Positions 18,048 through 26,520 of a DNA stretch of 64,000 nt are shown in pieces. Origin of the DNA: an uncultured Faecalibacterium sp. (lineage in GTDB: Bacteria; Bacillota; Clostridia; Oscillospirales; Ruminococcaceae); NCBI GenBank assembly GCA_937880095.1, contig CALFLK010000007.1:186001-250000 (forward strand). Direction: 5' to 3'. The notes beneath the pieces were generated by a model. That model worked only from the letters and a program-made list of their open reading frames with translations. It was not told the origin of the DNA and made no database searches. Made by a program: the position numbers and the translations under genes. How positions within the stretch are numbered: position 1 is the stretch's first letter; each line of letters opens with the position of its first letter.

Positions 18048-20094
18048 AATATTTTCCCTTCTTACTGGTTGGTTTCCGTTTTCCGGCACGGCGGTCCTGC
18101 TCTGCCGAAGAATCCACGGTCGGGTCCTCGCCGTTTTTCAGGCGTTCGATTTGGTCACGCAGGAATGCCGCGTGCTCAAATTCCAGAATCTTTGCGGCTT
18201 CTTTCATTTCACGGGTCAGACGTTCGATTTCTGCCTGACGCTCCATCTTGCCCATACGGCGGGTCAGCATTCGGTTGGTTTCTTCCTTATCGCTGATTTC
18301 GATGGAGCCGCGGATTTCCTTGATAATGGTCTTAGGCACAATGCCATGTTCTTCATTATACGCAGTCTGAATGCTGCGGCGGCGTTCGGTTTCGGTAATC
18401 GCGCGCTCCATACTGGGGGTAACTTCATCCGCATACATAATGACCAGACCCTGGGCATTTCGCGCTGCACGACCAATCGTCTGAATCAAGCTTGTTTCAC
18501 TGCGCAGGAAACCTTCCTTATCCGCATCCAGAATCGCTACCAAGCTTACCTCCGGCAAATCCAGACCCTCACGCAGCAGGTTAATACCAACTACCACGTC
18601 AATAGCACCAATACGCAAATCCTTGATGATTTCCATACGCTCGAAGGTATCCACCTCGTGGTGCATATACTTAACTTTCACTCCGTGGTCAGTGAGATAT
18701 TCCGTCAAATCCTCTGCCATGGCCTTGGTCAGTGTTGTAACCAGTGTGCGCTCTTTCTTTGCAATACGCAGATTGATTTCACCCAAAAGATCCTCAATTT
18801 GCCCTTCTACCGGGCGCACCTGAATTTCTGGGTCCAACAAACCTGTGGGGCGAATCACCTGCTGCGCTACGCGGGTACTGTGTTCTTTTTCATAGGGACC
18901 GGGTGTTGCAGAAACAAAAATCGTCTGATTCAGCTTCTGCTCCACTTCCTCAAAGCGCAGGGGACGGTTATCAAACGCACTGGGCAGTCGAAATCCGAAC
19001 TCTACCAGTGATTTTTTCCGTCCATAGTCACCGCCATACATAGCGTGCATCTGCGGCAGCATAACGTGGCTTTCATCTACCATCAAAAGCCAGTCATCTG
19101 GGAAGTAATCCATCAAAGTCGTTGGCATACTACCGGGCGCACGACCCGCCAAAACAGCAGAATAGTTCTCGATGCCTTTGCATACGCCCACTTCCTGCAG
19201 CATTTCAATATCATAATTGGTGCGCTGCTGGATGCGCTGTGCTTCGATGAGTTTTCCTTCCGCATTGAATTTGCGAACCTGCTCATCGCATTCTTCCCGG
19301 ATGCGCTGGATACCTGCGATTTTCTTTTCCGAGCTGACCAGATAGTGGCTGGCTGGGAAAATCGCAACGTGCTTGACCACGTTCTGCTTGGCACCAGTCA
19401 GCGGCTGGAATTCCACAATGCGATCCACTTCATCACCAAAGAACTCCACGCGAATCGCGGTATCTGCCATATATGCCAGATAAATATCCACCGTATCGCC
19501 TTTGACGCGGAACTTGTTGCGCACAAAGTTCATATCGTTGCGCTCATACTGTAGAGTAACAAGCTTTTCGCACAATTCATCCCGGCTGATTTCCATACCG
19601 GGGCGAAGACTGATTACCATACTGCGGTAGTCGATAGGGTCACCCAGCGAGTAAATACAGGATACGGATGCTACAATAATTACATCCCGCCGCTCGGATA
19701 AAGCCGCCGTAGCGGAATGGCGCAGACGGTCAATTTCATCATTGATCGCACTGTCTTTTTCAATATAGGTATCCGTGCTGGGGATGTATGCCTCCGGCTG
19801 GTAGTAATCGTAGTAAGAAACAAAGTATTCTACTGCCGAATCCGGAAAAAAAGCCCGCATTTCCGTACACAGCTGGGCAGCCAAGGTCTTATTGGGCTCC
19901 AGAATTAAAGTAGGTCGACCGGTACGGGCAATCACATTTGCCATGGTAAAGGTCTTACCGGAGCCTGTCACACCCAGAAGGGTCTGAAAACGATCCCCCG
20001 CCTCCACACCGGCTACCAGCGCATCGATTGCCTGCGGCTGGTCGCCCGTCGGAGAAAAGGGCGCAACCAAATGAAACTCTGCTTTTTCCGCCAT
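18034..20094 (-). CDS. uvrB: Excinuclease ABC subunit B
   Basis: 686 residues. Helicase-like damage-verification subunit of nucleotide excision repair that recruits UvrC. Seen: Walker A GVTGSGKT (about 41-48), beta-hairpin region YYDYYQPEAYIPSTDTYIEK, DESH box LMVDESHV, helicase motif VI (QTIGRAARN) and the C-terminal UVR helix (KEAAKILEFEHAAFLRDQI) that pairs with UvrC. Start is ATG 20094 behind GAGAGGTG. First gene of uvrB-uvrA. A perfect -10 and good -35 lie upstream; I do not see a clear LexA site, although SOS control is usual for the family. Confidence 0.97.
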   Translation of the reverse strand: MAEKAEFHLVAPFSPTGDQPQAIDALVAGVEAGDRFQTLLGVTGSGKTFTMANVIARTGRPTLILEPNKTLAAQLCTEMRAFFPDSAVEYFVSYYDYYQPEAYIPSTDTYIEKDSAINDEIDRLRHSATAALSERRDVIIVASVSCIYSLGDPIDYRSMVISLRPGMEISRDELCEKLVTLQYERNDMNFVRNKFRVKGDTVDIYLAYMADTAIRVEFFGDEVDRIVEFQPLTGAKQNVVKHVAIFPASHYLVSSEKKIAGIQRIREECDEQVRKFNAEGKLIEAQRIQQRTNYDIEMLQEVGVCKGIENYSAVLAGRAPGSMPTTLMDYFPDDWLLMVDESHVMLPQMHAMYGGDYGRKKSLVEFGFRLPSAFDNRPLRFEEVEQKLNQTIFVSATPGPYEKEHSTRVAQQVIRPTGLLDPEIQVRPVEGQIEDLLGEINLRIAKKERTLVTTLTKAMAEDLTEYLTDHGVKVKYMHHEVDTFERMEIIKDLRIGAIDVVVGINLLREGLDLPEVSLVAILDADKEGFLRSETSLIQTIGRAARNAQGLVIMYADEVTPSMERAITETERRRSIQTAYNEEHGIVPKTIIKEIRGSIEISDKEETNRMLTRRMGKMERQAEIERLTREMKEAAKILEFEHAAFLRDQIERLKNGEDPTVDSSAEQDRRAGKRKPTSKKGKYFGKR

Positions 20095-20139
20095 CTTTGC
20101 ACCTCTCAAAAAACAACTTAACGTTGTTACATTGACCTT

Positions 20140-20168
20140 ATTATATCATGCCGCAAATTCGATTGCAA
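20140..20168 (-). promoter_or_regulatory. Promoter of uvrBA
   Basis: Minus strand TTGCAA (20163-20168), 17 nt, TATAAT (20140-20145). A small palindrome AACAAC-GTTA-AGTTGTT lies between it and the ribosome site. Confidence 0.7.
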
Positions 20169-20237
20169 CTGACACAATGGAATAAAATCCACGCATCAAA
20201 TCTCTGTATTCCACCTGTAAATTTTCTCACAAGCCAC

Positions 20238-20266
20238 TTGTCATCGCGTTTTCTTTGTGCTATAGT
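20238..20266 (+). promoter_or_regulatory. Promoter of the COG2509 flavoprotein gene
   Basis: TTGTCA (20238-20243), 17 nt, TATAGT (20261-20266), leading to a roughly 90-nt leader before ATG 20363. Confidence 0.6.
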
Positions 20267-20362
20267 AAAAAAGTATGAGTATTCGACACCTTGTCATAAA
20301 TAGCTGCTGCATTTTCGACTTTTTTGTAGCAGCTGTTTTGCTGTCCTGAGGAGGATTTTACT

Positions 20363-21733
20363 ATGGTTTATGACGTGATCGTGATCGGCGCCGGCCCTGG
20401 CGGTATCTTCTCTACTTACGAGCTGACCAAGCTGAACCCCGACCTGAAGGTCGCTGTGTTTGAAGCAGGTCACTCTCTGGAAAAGCGCCGCTGCCCCATT
20501 GACGGCGAGAAGATCAAGTCCTGCATCAACTGCAAGAGCTGCTCCATTATGAGCGGTTTCGGTGGCGCAGGCGCTTTCTCTGACGGTAAGTACAACATCA
20601 CCAACGACTTCGGAGGCACTCTGTACGAGTACATCGGCAAGCAGAAGGCTCTGGAGCTGATGCGTTATGTCGACGATATCAACATGGCATACGGCGGCGA
20701 AGGCACCAAGCTGTACAGCACTGCCGGCACCAAGTTCCGTAAGCTGTGCATGCAGAATGACCTGCATCTGCTGAACGCTTCTGTGCGTCATCTGGGCACT
20801 GACATCAACTATGTTGTGCTGGAAAATATGTATGAGTATCTGAAGACCCGTGCCGAGTTCTTCTTTGATACGCCGGTGGATTCTGTTTCCGTTCTGGAAG
20901 ATGGCACCTATCAGATTCACTGCGGCGATGCAACCTACGAGTGCAAGAAGTGCGTTATCTCTGTTGGCCGCAGCGGTTCCAAGTGGATGGAGCAGGTTTG
21001 CCGTGATCTGAAGATTCAGACCAAATCCAACCGTGTTGACCTGGGTGTACGCGTTGAGCTGCCCGCTGAAGTATTCTCCCACCTGACCGACGAGCTGTAC
21101 GAGAGCAAGATCGTATACCGTACGCCCAAGTACGGCGATCTGGTTCGTACCTTCTGCATGAACCCCAAGGGTGCAGTTGTTAACGAGAACACCAACGGCA
21201 TCGTAACCGTTAACGGTCACAGCTATGAGGACCCCGAAAAGCAGACCGAGAACACCAACTTTGCTCTGCTGGTTGCAAAGCACTTCTCCGAGCCTTTCCA
21301 CGATTCCAACGGATACGGCGAGAGCATCGCACGCCTGAGCAATATGCTGGGCGGCGGCGTTATTGTGCAGCGTTTTGGCGACTTGATTCGTGGTCAGCGC
21401 AGCACCCAGAAGCGTATTGATGAATCCTTCACTACGCCGACTCTGCACGCAACCCCCGGCGATCTGAGCCTGGTTCTGCCCAAGCGTATTCTGGACGGCA
21501 TCATCGAGATGGTCTACGCACTGGATAAGATTGCTCCGGGTACTGCAAACGACGATACCCTGCTGTACGGCGTCGAAGTTAAGTTCTACAACATGGAAGT
21601 TGCTGTAGACGAACACCTGCAGTCTCAGTATGATGGTCTGTATATCATCGGCGACGGCAGTGGTATCACCCACTCCCTGTCCCACGCTTCTGCAAGCGGC
21701 GTTCACGTTGCACGCTGCATCGCACAGCAGTAA
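20363..21733 (+). CDS. FAD-dependent dehydrogenase, COG2509 family
   Basis: 456 residues; a cytoplasmic FAD protein of unknown substrate, widespread in Clostridia. Seen: dinucleotide motif IGAGPGGIFS near the N-terminus, RRCPIDGEKIKSC followed by CINCKSCS and GFGGAGAFSDGKYN (about 45-80), and the C-terminal FAD motif YIIGDGSGITHSLSHA. The Cys-rich segment with GGAGAFSDGK is diagnostic of COG2509. Ribosome site GAGGAGG precedes ATG 20363. Codon use is strongly biased toward C-ending codons, like the alcohol dehydrogenase and SCIFF genes, suggesting high expression. Monocistronic. Confidence 0.88.
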   Translation: MVYDVIVIGAGPGGIFSTYELTKLNPDLKVAVFEAGHSLEKRRCPIDGEKIKSCINCKSCSIMSGFGGAGAFSDGKYNITNDFGGTLYEYIGKQKALELMRYVDDINMAYGGEGTKLYSTAGTKFRKLCMQNDLHLLNASVRHLGTDINYVVLENMYEYLKTRAEFFFDTPVDSVSVLEDGTYQIHCGDATYECKKCVISVGRSGSKWMEQVCRDLKIQTKSNRVDLGVRVELPAEVFSHLTDELYESKIVYRTPKYGDLVRTFCMNPKGAVVNENTNGIVTVNGHSYEDPEKQTENTNFALLVAKHFSEPFHDSNGYGESIARLSNMLGGGVIVQRFGDLIRGQRSTQKRIDESFTTPTLHATPGDLSLVLPKRILDGIIEMVYALDKIAPGTANDDTLLYGVEVKFYNMEVAVDEHLQSQYDGLYIIGDGSGITHSLSHASASGVHVARCIAQQ

Positions 21734-21749
21734 TTTTTCTTTGTAAAAC

Positions 21750-21785
21750 AAAAAGGCGGCAAACCAATCGGTTTGCCGCCTTTTT
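21750..21785. terminator. Bidirectional terminator between the COG2509 gene and pncB
   Basis: GGCGGCAAACC stem extended by A5/T5 (21750-21764 / 21770-21785), 5-nt loop, symmetric A and T runs; lies between convergent stops at 21733 and 21794. Confidence 0.9.
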
Positions 21786-21793
21786 CTGTTCAA

Positions 21794-23326
21794 TCAAATT
21801 TCGCTGTGATGCTCCAGGCTTGCGTGGAACTTATCATACATATGGCTGCGGCATTCTGCTACAGTCATAGTCATATCCACATAGTGCTGGTGCGGGTACT
21901 CGGGACGCAGTTCGCTTTCCCAAACCTTGTTTTCCAGCTGATCTGCCACATATTCTTTCTTCTCTGCAACGGTGGGCAGCTCTGCTACCAGCTCGCCATT
22001 GACAATGTACGGAATCAGCAGCTTTTCCACCTTGGCAGGAACCAAAGTGACGCAGCGCTCAGTAGCTTCCGGGTTAAGGTTCATAACCTGAATCGGCTTA
22101 CCTGCCTCAATCACTTCATCATCCATCGCAACGATGTCAGCCTGACCCTTACCATCTTCGTCATAAACACGCCATGCCATCTTCTTGCCGGGGATGATTG
22201 CCTTTGCTGCAGTATCGGAGCACTTCATCTTGGGGGTATAGGTGCCGTCCTCATTGCGGATTGCAACCAGCTTGTACACACCACCAAAGACAGGGTCAGA
22301 AGCAGAAGTAATCAGATTTTCACCTACGCCGTAAGTGTTGATCTTTGCACCTTCGTAAACTTCCATTGCCAGCATCTTCTGCTCGTCCAAGCCGTTGGAT
22401 GCAACGATCTGGATGTAATTCTTGCCCACAGCATCCAGTGCCTTGCGCAAACGCTTGGAACCGCGTGCCAAGTCGCCGGAGTCGATGCGAGCGCTCTTGA
22501 CGCGCTTGCTGGGATCGTTGGGGTACTTCTCGATCAGGTAGTCATCCAGCTTGATCAGGTTCGGCAGACCGCTGCCGAAAATGCTGTAGGTATCCAGCAG
22601 CAGGCTGACAGAATCCGGGTAGGTATCTGCAAAAGCCTTAAATGCTTCAAACTCATTGGGGAAGAACTCAATAAAACTGTGTGCAACAGTGCCGCAAGCT
22701 TTTACATCGCTGCCGAAACGCATTTCAGCCAAGCAGTTTGCGGTACCCACACAGCCGCCCAGAATAGCAGCATATGCGCCGTCATTGCCAGCAGATTCGC
22801 CCTGTGCACGACGGGTACCGAATTCCATAACCTTGCGGGACTGGGTGGTGCCCAGGCCGGTAATCTTGGTTGCCTTGGTGGCAATCAAGCTGTGGAAGTT
22901 CATGGTCTGCAGCAGGTAGGTTTCAATCAAAATTGCGCCAACCATGTCGCACTCAATACGCACCATCTGCACGTTGGGGTAGCAGACACAGCCTTCACGC
23001 AGTGCATACATATCGCCCTTCCAGCGGTAGTCGCGCAGGTAATCGCAGAACTCCTCGCTCATGCCCTTGGTGCGCAGCCACTGAATATCCTGCTCGTTGA
23101 AATGATAGTTGAGCAGGAAACGGGTCAACTTGCGCTGACCGCAGCTGATGGAATAGCCGCTTCCGCCGGGATTTTTACGGAAGAACATATCAAATACCAA
23201 CCGCTTGTCCTTAAAGCCATGCAGGAACAGGCAGTTTGCCATGGTAAACTCATAAAAGTCCGTTACCATCGCCGGGTTATCGTAATCTTCATCCGGAATG
23301 TAAGGTTCTACTTTATAATTTGACAT
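21794..23326 (-). CDS. pncB: Nicotinate phosphoribosyltransferase
   Basis: 510 residues from ATG 23326 (AAAGGAG upstream). Converts nicotinate and PRPP to nicotinate mononucleotide in NAD salvage, with ATP hydrolysis. Seen: N-terminal MVTDFYEFTMA, GGAYSI-like GGSGYSIS, TVAHSFIEFFPNEFEAF (the His-Ser region near the active site), ARIDSGDLARGSK (PRPP-binding Asp/Gly) and YGVGENLIT. Preceded by a sigma-A promoter and a TGACAGTT/AACTGTCA inverted repeat that may be a niacin-responsive operator. Monocistronic. Confidence 0.93.
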   Translation of the reverse strand: MSNYKVEPYIPDEDYDNPAMVTDFYEFTMANCLFLHGFKDKRLVFDMFFRKNPGGSGYSISCGQRKLTRFLLNYHFNEQDIQWLRTKGMSEEFCDYLRDYRWKGDMYALREGCVCYPNVQMVRIECDMVGAILIETYLLQTMNFHSLIATKATKITGLGTTQSRKVMEFGTRRAQGESAGNDGAYAAILGGCVGTANCLAEMRFGSDVKACGTVAHSFIEFFPNEFEAFKAFADTYPDSVSLLLDTYSIFGSGLPNLIKLDDYLIEKYPNDPSKRVKSARIDSGDLARGSKRLRKALDAVGKNYIQIVASNGLDEQKMLAMEVYEGAKINTYGVGENLITSASDPVFGGVYKLVAIRNEDGTYTPKMKCSDTAAKAIIPGKKMAWRVYDEDGKGQADIVAMDDEVIEAGKPIQVMNLNPEATERCVTLVPAKVEKLLIPYIVNGELVAELPTVAEKKEYVADQLENKVWESELRPEYPHQHYVDMTMTVAECRSHMYDKFHASLEHHSEI

Positions 23327-23381
23327 GATAATTCTCCTTTTACTGTCATAATGTACAGACGCCTTTTGGGGAAACCTGTCT

Positions 23382-23432
23382 TGACAGTTCACGTTTAACT
23401 GTCAGTATAACATGTTTTGTGCTGCTTGTCAG
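23382..23432 (-). promoter_or_regulatory. pncB promoter and inverted-repeat operator
   Basis: Minus strand CTGACA (23427-23432), 17 nt, TATACT (23404-23409). Immediately downstream is the perfect inverted repeat TGACAGTT-N7-AACTGTCA (23382-23389 / 23397-23404), next to a second palindrome CTGTC-TT-GACAG (23376-23387). The -35 lies in a GTGCTG/CAGCAC hairpin. The position suggests repression by a NiaR-type niacin regulator; the assignment is inferred. Confidence 0.55.
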
Positions 23433-23442
23433 CACCATTTTT

Positions 23443-24162
23443 TCAATAACGCATAGGCGGCATTCTTCCCGTTTCATACAGAGAAAGTGTCTCCTCCCCC
23501 GCCAAAATGATATGATCCAGCAGCCGCACCTGCAAAAGTGCCAGCGCACGAGCCGCTTCATTTGTACTAAACAGATCCTGCCTGCTGGGCAGAACATTGC
23601 CGTCCGGATGATTATGCGCCAGTACCACATATGCTGCACCAGCCCGCACCGCCTCAGCCGCAATCCGGCGTACACTCATATCCACACCACTGGCAGAACC
23701 TTCTTCTAGCCAAACGGTACGCAGCAGCTGTCGCCTGTCATCCAGCGCAAGCATAAGCAGCTTCTCCTGTTTTGCACCACGAAATAACGGAATCAGATAG
23801 TTGACAACGGCTTCCGTATTAGAGAGCCTGCGCCGCACTTTGCTTCTGCTGGCAAGATAATAGCGGTCAATCTCGGTCAGTGTATGCAGAAAATGCGCTG
23901 TTGCCGGACCCACACCGGGTACCGTGACAAGCTCTTTTTCGTCTGCCTCCAGCACATCTGCAAAGCTGCCGAATCTGTCCAGCAGCGCATGAGCAATGGG
24001 GTTTGTGTTTTGTCTTGGTATTGCAAAGAACAACACATACTCCAGTACTTCGTGTTCCGCCAGGCTTGCCAATCCATACTCTTTCACTTTGGCACGCATA
24101 CGGCTGCGGTGGTCTTCGTGAACCGGCTTTTTGCGCTGGGGTCGTTTGGGCTGCGTGTCCAC
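23443..24162 (-). CDS. radC: RadC family JAB-domain protein
   Basis: 239 residues. Basic N-terminus, helix-hairpin-helix (VPGVGPATAHFLH, about 90) and a C-terminal MPN/JAB domain with the metal motif HNHPDGNVLPSRQD and an upstream Glu region (ALDDRRQLLRTVWLEEG). Despite the radC name, a direct repair role has not held up; the biochemical role is unknown. The stop lies 11 nt from the -35 of pncB. No terminator other than the small GTGCTG hairpin is visible. Confidence 0.88.
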   Translation of the reverse strand: MDTQPKRPQRKKPVHEDHRSRMRAKVKEYGLASLAEHEVLEYVLFFAIPRQNTNPIAHALLDRFGSFADVLEADEKELVTVPGVGPATAHFLHTLTEIDRYYLASRSKVRRRLSNTEAVVNYLIPLFRGAKQEKLLMLALDDRRQLLRTVWLEEGSASGVDMSVRRIAAEAVRAGAAYVVLAHNHPDGNVLPSRQDLFSTNEAARALALLQVRLLDHIILAGEETLSLYETGRMPPMRY

Positions 24163-24186
24163 AGATAAACCTCCTGTTGATTTTAC

Positions 24187-24215
24187 TTTACGCGGGTCAG
24201 CATTTATTATATACT
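24187..24215 (+). promoter_or_regulatory. Promoter of the RluA-type gene
   Basis: TTTACG (24187-24192), 17 nt, TATACT (24210-24215), 42 nt before ATG 24257; divergent from radC. Confidence 0.45.
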
Positions 24216-24256
24216 AATTTGGAACATATGAAAAGCAAAAGAAAGTGAGCTCTGCC

Positions 24257-25243
24257 ATGAAACGATTTACCGCTGGTCCGAATGACGCCGGAGTGCGTCT
24301 TTCCCGCTTTGTACAAAGTGTGACCAAAGACCTGCCCAACAGTCTGTTATACAAAAGTTTCCGCAATAAGCGCATCAAGGTCAACGGCAAACGCGCCCAG
24401 CCCGACGACCGTTTGAACGAGGGCGACGTCATCGAGCTGTACATCATTGATGAATTCTTCCCTGCCGTTCCGGCAAAAGCTGCTCCTGCCAAGGCGAAAA
24501 AGCCTGCCGTACGCCAGCCGAAAGTTCAGGTCATTTACGAGGACGAAAATATTGCGGTGCTGTACAAGCCCGCCCATCTGCTGTGCCACAGCGACCGCAC
24601 CGGTGACGCAAATCTGGTAGATGCTTTTACTGCCTACCTGACCGAAAAGGGTGAATATGACCCCGCCGGAGAAAATCGCTTTCATCCGGCAGTCTGCAAC
24701 CGACTGGACCGCGGCACGGAAGGATTGGTCATCGCTGCAAAGAGTTATGCTGCTCTGCGTGACATGAATGAAATCATCCGCACCGACCTATTGAAGAAAG
24801 AATACTATACCATCACCGTCGGCATCCCAAAATCCGGTCGCTTTACCGCATGGTGGGAGCATGACGACAAACTCAACAAAGTGCGTATTCATGCCCACGA
24901 GGATGCCGCAGGTAATTATAAAAAGATCATCACCGATGTGGATGTTCTGAAAGTTGCCGGACCGTTTGCGCTGTGCAAAATTGGTCTGATTACCGGACGC
25001 ACCCATCAGATTCGTGCGCATCTGGCATTTCTAGGTCGCCCTGTTTTGGGTGATATCAAATACGGCAACCGGAAAATGAACGAGCGCACTGGTACCAAAA
25101 CGCAGGCATTGTGTGCGGTACGCGTTAGCTTTTTGGATATTCCCAAAGAAAATACACTGCACTATCTTTCCGGCAAGGTCATCAAGCTGAAGGACCCGGC
25201 TATTTTGCAGCAATTTGCCGCACTGGATAAAAACGACCAGTAA
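24257..25243 (+). CDS. RluA family pseudouridine synthase
   Basis: 328 residues. Isomerises uridine to pseudouridine in structured RNA, probably 23S rRNA. Seen: N-terminal S4 RNA-binding domain (RLSRFVQ to QPDDRLNEGDVIELYI), a Lys/Pro/Ala linker (about 80-95), and the catalytic domain with VCNRLDRGTEGLVIAAKS, where Asp is the catalytic residue, plus LITGRTHQIRAHLAFLGRPVLGD-type motif II. ATG 24257 is preferred; an in-frame GTG at 24245 lacks a better ribosome site. The exact target base cannot be told. Confidence 0.9.
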   Translation: MKRFTAGPNDAGVRLSRFVQSVTKDLPNSLLYKSFRNKRIKVNGKRAQPDDRLNEGDVIELYIIDEFFPAVPAKAAPAKAKKPAVRQPKVQVIYEDENIAVLYKPAHLLCHSDRTGDANLVDAFTAYLTEKGEYDPAGENRFHPAVCNRLDRGTEGLVIAAKSYAALRDMNEIIRTDLLKKEYYTITVGIPKSGRFTAWWEHDDKLNKVRIHAHEDAAGNYKKIITDVDVLKVAGPFALCKIGLITGRTHQIRAHLAFLGRPVLGDIKYGNRKMNERTGTKTQALCAVRVSFLDIPKENTLHYLSGKVIKLKDPAILQQFAALDKNDQ

Positions 25244-25253
25244 TTCAGACCGC

Positions 25254-25291
25254 AAACCCACTAACACTTCGTTTGTCGTGTTAGTGGGTTT
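25254..25291 (+). terminator. Terminator after the pseudouridine synthase
   Basis: Perfect 14-bp stem (25254-25267 / 25278-25291), 10-nt loop, followed by TCTTTT. Confidence 0.88.
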
Positions 25292-25382
25292 CTTTTGGGA
25301 TTACTCCCTTTTTCTCGCAAAGCAGTTTTCCATATTCACACACGATGGACAAGCTGCCAGAACACACAATGTGTAATAAGAA

Positions 25383-26351
25383 ATGAGGCATCTTAGAACC
25401 TTTATGAAGAACAAAGAATCTTTTCTGCAAAAGAGCTGGGTTGTTGCCTTGCTCGCTTTCGTATGCTGCTTTTTATGGGGCAGCGCATTCCCCTGTGTCA
25501 AAATCGGCTATAACCTGTTTCACATCGCACCGGAGGACACCGCTTCGCAAATTCTTTTCGCTGGTGCGCGGTTCACGCTTGCCGGTATTTTGACCGTTAT
25601 CATCGGCAGTGTTTTGCGTAAAAAGATACTTGTCCCCGCCAGTTCCTCCTGGGGTATGGTATTGAAACTGAGTCTTGCGCAAACAGTTATCCAGTATCTG
25701 CTTTTCTACATTGGTCTTGCGAATACTTCCGGTGTAAAAGCATCCATCATTGTCGCATCGAATGTATTTCTGTCCATCTTGTTTTCTGCATTGATTTTCC
25801 GCTATGAAAAGCTGAGCACCAGCAAAATCATCGGCTGCCTTTTGGGTTTTGCAGGTGTCGTACTGATCAATCTGAACGGAACCGGATTGGATGGCTCCAT
25901 GTCATTTCTGGGTGAGGGCTTCATGTTTCTTTCCACGTTGTCCTATGCACTTTCTTCTGTCCTGATTAAAAAATATGGTCAGCTGGAAAACCCGGTCACA
26001 TTGAGCGGCTATCAATTTACGCTCGGCGGTATCATTATGGCAGTAGCAGGTGTGTGTATGGGTGGTCAGCTACACGGTTTTACCCTGCGTTCTACTATGC
26101 TTTTGATTTACATGGCACTGATTTCCGCAGTCGCCTATTCGCTGTGGGGCATTTTGCTGAAGCATAACCCTGTCAGTAAGGTAGCTGTTTTCGGATTTAT
26201 GAACCCGGTTTTCGGTGTGATTTTGAGCGCCATCCTCTTAAAAGAACAAAATCAGGCATTCACTGTGCAGGGTTTGATTTCTTTGATTTTGGTGTGCATC
26301 GGTATTTATGTTGTAAATCAGGATTTTTCCAAACTGACCCCTGATACGTAA
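25383..26351 (+). CDS. EamA (DMT superfamily) transporter
   Basis: 322 residues with ten predicted membrane helices in two five-helix EamA repeats (about 20-155 and 170-315). Typical markers are FLWGSAFPCVKIG in helix 1, GVKASIIVASNVFLSILFSAL and the repeat-2 counterpart ISLILVCIGIYVVNQ. Such proteins export amino acids or metabolites; the substrate is not predictable. Start taken at ATG 25383; ATG 25404 is an alternative, neither with a strong ribosome site. Confidence 0.88.
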   Translation: MRHLRTFMKNKESFLQKSWVVALLAFVCCFLWGSAFPCVKIGYNLFHIAPEDTASQILFAGARFTLAGILTVIIGSVLRKKILVPASSSWGMVLKLSLAQTVIQYLLFYIGLANTSGVKASIIVASNVFLSILFSALIFRYEKLSTSKIIGCLLGFAGVVLINLNGTGLDGSMSFLGEGFMFLSTLSYALSSVLIKKYGQLENPVTLSGYQFTLGGIIMAVAGVCMGGQLHGFTLRSTMLLIYMALISAVAYSLWGILLKHNPVSKVAVFGFMNPVFGVILSAILLKEQNQAFTVQGLISLILVCIGIYVVNQDFSKLTPDT

Positions 26352-26487
26352 TAATACTTCTTCATTCTTCTAATCCAATGGAAGGTTTTAGCGATGAAAA
26401 GCCGGTAAATCTTCTTCGAAATATTTCGTTAGAAAATCTAAAAATGATTTGATCACAACGCTGTGATGTATCCCCCCCACAAAACAT

Positions 26488-26520
26488 AAAAAGCAGGAAC
26501 GCAACACGTTCCTGCTTTTT
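26488..26520. terminator. Bidirectional terminator between the EamA gene and the PBP gene
   Basis: Perfect 14-bp stem AAAAAGCAGGAACG (26488-26501 / 26507-26520) with a 5-nt loop between convergent genes. Confidence 0.9.

Noticed and set aside
20095..20168. LexA/SOS box at uvrB
   Set aside because: The AACAAC-GTTA-AGTTGTT palindrome does not fit the GAAC-N4-GTTY pattern of Bacillota LexA.
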